Positions 5,429 to 8,092 of a stretch of DNA of 8,092 bases are shown piece by piece. The first letter of the stretch is position 1; every line of letters begins with the position of its first letter. The position numbers and the translations under genes are program-made. The notes beneath the pieces were generated by a model that worked only from the letters and a program-made list of their open reading frames with translations, searched no databases and was not told the DNA's origin. Source of the DNA: Lachnospiraceae bacterium (GTDB lineage: Bacteria > Bacillota > Clostridia > Lachnospirales > Lachnospiraceae); NCBI GenBank assembly GCA_017412265.1, contig JAFPYK010000055.1, positions 1 through 8,092 on the forward strand, read 5' to 3'.

Positions 5429-7096
5429 ATGGCAGAGAAAAGCAGAGGCAAGAGCCGCAGAAGCGGCAAAGACTTTCTCGCACAGGGGTCGATCCTGGCC
5501 GTATCGGGCATTGTTGTCCGGATCATCGGCCTGTTATACCGTGTCCCTGTCACCAATATCATCGGGGAACAGGGAAGCGGCTATTACCAGATCGCTTTCG
5601 AGATCTATAATATTGCCCTGATTCTTTCTTCCTACAGTCTTCCTCTGGCTGTCTCGAAGCTGATGGCGGCACGGGAGGTCCAGAAGAAGTACCGGGAGTC
5701 TTACCGGATCTTTGTGTGCGCATTTTTCTTCGCCGTGGCAAGCGGGCTCCTGATGAGCCTGATTATCTTCTTCGGCGCGCGTTTCATCTCGGAGAAGCTC
5801 TTCCAGATGCCGGGCGTCGTGATTCCTCTGCGGGTTCTGGCTCCGACCATCTTCGTGTGTGCGGTGCTGGGCGTGCTGCGAGGCTTCTGCCAGGGCAAGC
5901 ATACGATGATCCCCACGGCGCTGTCCCAGATCCTGGAGCAGATCGTCAATGCGGCCGTCAGCGTCGGCGCGGCGGCCATCCTGATGAAGAAATATGCCGA
6001 CGATCCCGACGTGTTCTCTTACGGAGCAGCCGGTTCGACGCTGGGCACATTCTCCGGCGCTTTCGTTGCGATGCTCTTCCTGGCTGCGGTCTTCTTCATG
6101 TTCCGCCCGACGCTTCGCAGGCAGATCCGGCGGCAGGAGAGGGAGGAAGCCGCTTCCGGCGTTCTCGATGAAGAATCCTGGGGCATGATCTTCAAGATCC
6201 TGATCATGACGATCATCCCCGTAATTCTGGCGCAGACGATCTATCAGATCAGCGGTGTGTTAAACAACCTGCTCTTTAACAAGATCATGGCCGCCAAGGG
6301 GATGGAAGAGACCCTTCGAAGCACGCTGACCGGCATCTACGGAAGCAAATACCGTACGCTGATCAATGTGCCGATCGCCATCTCGCAGGCCGTGGAGACC
6401 GCCATGGTGCCTTCGATCGTGGCCTCTCTGGTCCAGAAGGACCGCGGCGCCATTCACGGCAAGATCCGCAGCGCGGTCAAGTTCAACATGATGATCGCGA
6501 TTCCTGCGTCTGTCGGGCTTTCGGTCCTTGCAAGGCCTCTGATCGACCTGCTGTTTCGGAGCAACACGGACGTCGCCTACACGATTCTGCGCTGGGGCGC
6601 CTTCGCGGTCGTATTCTATGCGCTTTCCACCGTCTACAACGGCGTGCTGCAGGGGCTGAACCGGATGAATCTGCCGGTCCGCCATTCCGCGATTTCGCTT
6701 GCCGTCAACCTCGCGTTCGTGGCCCTTCTGCTTCGATTTACGAACCTCGGGATCTTCTCCCTGGTCATCGTCAACATCACATTTCCTCTGATCGTATCCG
6801 TCCTGAACATGCTGGCGGTTCGCAGGGAAATCGGCTATGAGCAGGAGTTCTTCCGATCCTTTGTCATCCCCGTGATCTCTTCCGCGGCCATGGGCATCGT
6901 GGCCTGGGGCATGTACCAGCTGGTCTACCTTCTGGTGAAAAGCAACGCGATCGCGGTATTGTTCTCGATCCTCTTCGCCATCCTGGTCTATGTCATCATG
7001 CTCTGCCTGCTGAGGTGCTTCACCCGCAAGGAGCTGCTGGACTTCCCGATGGGCGGGCGGATCGTCAGGATTCTCAGCAAGCTTCGTCTGATCTGA
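5429..7096 (+). CDS. Polysaccharide/lipid II flippase, MurJ/SpoVB/YtgP type
   Basis: This 555-residue polytopic membrane protein belongs to the MOP exporter superfamily, in the branch with B. subtilis SpoVB and YtgP (MurJ-like lipid II flippases). Such proteins move undecaprenyl-linked cell-wall or polysaccharide precursors across the membrane. A basic N-terminus (MAEKSRGKSRRSGKDFLAQG) precedes the first helix, and the family signature follows: VVRIIGLLYRVPVTNIIGEQ, then GSGYYQIAFEIYNIALI. Many hydrophobic helices alternate with basic loops, and the family normally has 14. A charged loop rich in Arg and Glu (RPTLRRQIRRQEREEAASG) lies near the middle, between the two halves. The C-terminus is short and basic. 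Whether it serves vegetative wall synthesis (YtgP role) or spore cortex (SpoVB role) cannot be read from sequence. Length fits YtgP-like proteins (about 540-550). The next gene starts 13 nt after the stop, suggesting co-transcription. Confidence 0.9.
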   Translation: MAEKSRGKSRRSGKDFLAQGSILAVSGIVVRIIGLLYRVPVTNIIGEQGSGYYQIAFEIYNIALILSSYSLPLAVSKLMAAREVQKKYRESYRIFVCAFFFAVASGLLMSLIIFFGARFISEKLFQMPGVVIPLRVLAPTIFVCAVLGVLRGFCQGKHTMIPTALSQILEQIVNAAVSVGAAAILMKKYADDPDVFSYGAAGSTLGTFSGAFVAMLFLAAVFFMFRPTLRRQIRRQEREEAASGVLDEESWGMIFKILIMTIIPVILAQTIYQISGVLNNLLFNKIMAAKGMEETLRSTLTGIYGSKYRTLINVPIAISQAVETAMVPSIVASLVQKDRGAIHGKIRSAVKFNMMIAIPASVGLSVLARPLIDLLFRSNTDVAYTILRWGAFAVVFYALSTVYNGVLQGLNRMNLPVRHSAISLAVNLAFVALLLRFTNLGIFSLVIVNITFPLIVSVLNMLAVRREIGYEQEFFRSFVIPVISSAAMGIVAWGMYQLVYLLVKSNAIAVLFSILFAILVYVIMLCLLRCFTRKELLDFPMGGRIVRILSKLRLI

Positions 7097-7109
7097 CGAG
7101 GAGACCTAC

Positions 7110-8092
7110 ATGACGGATATCATAATCATCGGTGCCGGAGCATCCGGGCTGATGGCTGCCCTGACGGCGGCCGAGGCGGGTGCTTCGGTTTTGGTTCTTG
7201 AGAAAATGAAACAGCCGGGGCGCAAGCTCCTCGCCACCGGAAACGGGCGGTGCAATTTCACGAATCTGAGGCAGGAGCCTTCCTGCTACCGGAGTGATAC
7301 GCCGGACCTGGCGTGGGAGATCTATTCCGGTGTCCCTGCGGCTGAGACCGTGGAGATCTTCGAACGTCTCGGGATCCCGGCGCGAAGCCGGGGAGGCTAC
7401 CTCTATCCGATGGCCGAGCAGGCCCGGGCGGTGCTTCAGGCGCTGACCAATGCCTGCCAGCGCGCCGTGTCTCCGGTGAAGTTCCGGTTTAACACCGAGG
7501 TGACCTCCATCCGCAGAGAGGACGGGCGCTTCCTGGTTTATTCCGGCAATTATCCCTACGAGGCCTCCTGCGTCGTTCTCGCGGCCGGGGGCAAGGCTTC
7601 GCCGGTCTACGGCGCAGACGGAGCCGGGTACCGGCTGGCAGAGTCGCTCGGGCTTCCCATAACGAAGCTTTCTCCCGCACTGACGGGGATCCGCTGCAAG
7701 GAGCAGGCGCTCTTCTCCGCGTTAAACGGTGTGAGAGTGCAGGCTTCCCTGCGTCTTAGGGACGGATTTGACTCTTATACGGAGTCCGGAGAAGTCCAGT
7801 TTGCGAAGGACAGCCTGTCCGGCATTCCCGCCTTCCAGCTCTCGCGCTATGTCGGGCGGTCGGAGAGCGGAGAGCTCCCCGTCACCGTCGATTTTGTCCC
7901 CGAGATGACCTCCGGACAGCTCGCCGCCGAACTTGCGCGGCGCGGTGTCTCGGCATCACAGGAGTCAGCTGCCGGCGCATTTCTCGGAATTCTCCCTGAG
8001 AAGGCGGCCAATGTCCTGGAACAGTGCGGTGCAGGGAAATCGCCGGAGGATCTGGCGGCTCTTGCGAAATATTTCCCCGTGACGGCCATCGG
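7110..8092 (+). CDS. HI0933/BaiN-family FAD-dependent oxidoreductase, 3' end missing
   Basis: The frame is open to the right edge, giving 327 codons; the family is usually about 400-420 residues, so roughly 80-100 are missing. The Rossmann FAD-binding motif GAGASG is at residues 8-13 after a run of four Ile, with E31 at the end of the second strand positioned to bind the ribose. PGRKLLATGNGRCNFTN (36-52) is the diagnostic HI0933-family segment. AAGGKASPVYG (158-168) is the second flavin-contact region, and SGIPAFQLS (237-245) matches the family SG-x-QLS motif. The ribosome binding site AGGAG (7099-7103) is 6 nt before ATG. The family includes E. coli YhiN and the BaiN bile-acid reductase of Clostridium scindens, but most members have no known substrate, so bile-acid activity should not be assumed. 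It follows the flippase gene closely and is probably in the same operon. Confidence 0.92.
   Translation, partial: MTDIIIIGAGASGLMAALTAAEAGASVLVLEKMKQPGRKLLATGNGRCNFTNLRQEPSCYRSDTPDLAWEIYSGVPAAETVEIFERLGIPARSRGGYLYPMAEQARAVLQALTNACQRAVSPVKFRFNTEVTSIRREDGRFLVYSGNYPYEASCVVLAAGGKASPVYGADGAGYRLAESLGLPITKLSPALTGIRCKEQALFSALNGVRVQASLRLRDGFDSYTESGEVQFAKDSLSGIPAFQLSRYVGRSESGELPVTVDFVPEMTSGQLAAELARRGVSASQESAAGAFLGILPEKAANVLEQCGAGKSPEDLAALAKYFPVTAI

Noticed and set aside
5716..6171. A 151-codon open frame on the plus strand inside the flippase gene
   Set aside because: It lies in another frame of a secure membrane-protein gene, is Arg/Gly/Asp-rich and has no family resemblance.
1..8092. CRISPR array, insertion sequence, tRNA/rRNA gene or defence system
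   Set aside because: I saw no regularly spaced direct repeats, transposase motifs, terminal inverted repeats or tRNA-like cloverleaf sequence. Every stretch over 300 bases is filled by a recognisable gene.

Overview
The window looks like chromosomal housekeeping DNA from a GC-rich member of the Bacillota, class Clostridia, most likely a Lachnospiraceae-type gut anaerobe. The evidence is indirect: a 58-residue bS21 of Firmicutes type, an alanyl-tRNA synthetase with the Cys-rich insertion common in clostridia, a YbeY with a long acidic insertion, a Thr/Glu-linker lipoprotein, a SpoVB/YtgP-type flippase, strong AGGAGG-like ribosome binding sites, and heavy use of G/C in third codon positions. 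The species cannot be named from this sequence alone.

Layout: all seven genes are on the + strand and tightly packed. (1) The 3' five-sixths of alaS, cut by the left edge, ends at 2229. (2) rpsU (2383-2559) is a separate small unit with a near-consensus sigma-A promoter (2277-2304), a leader of about 70 nt that can fold, and a GC-rich terminator (2566-2595) with a poor T tract. (3) A phoH-type ATPase gene (2650-3687) overlaps ybeY (3687-4211) by one base. (4) A DUF3048 (YerB-like) lipoprotein gene (4232-5356) follows 20 nt after ybeY. (5) After a 72-nt gap with a strong hairpin comes a polytopic MurJ/SpoVB/YtgP-type flippase gene (5429-7096). (6) An HI0933/BaiN-family flavoprotein gene (7110 to the right edge, incomplete) starts 13 nt after it. 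No stretch over 300 bases lacks a gene; the longest gap is the 153 nt between alaS and rpsU.

How the genes fit together: the first half is about translation, with tRNA charging (AlaRS), a small-subunit protein (bS21), and the YbeZ/YbeY pair linked to rRNA maturation and RNA quality control. The second half moves to the cell envelope (a surface lipoprotein and a lipid-linked-precursor flippase) and then to a flavoenzyme of uncertain substrate. No promoter is obvious between the rpsU terminator and the right edge, so the genes from 2650 onward may depend on read-through from the rpsU promoter or on a weak promoter I cannot recognise.

I found no mobile element, CRISPR array, tRNA/rRNA gene, defence system or clearly new multi-gene system. 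The points most worth a second look are RNA-level: the foldable rpsU leader, the leaky-looking rpsU terminator next to a second hairpin before phoH, and the hairpin set against the flippase ribosome binding site. The gene order after ybeY, which departs from the textbook Firmicutes order, is also worth checking.
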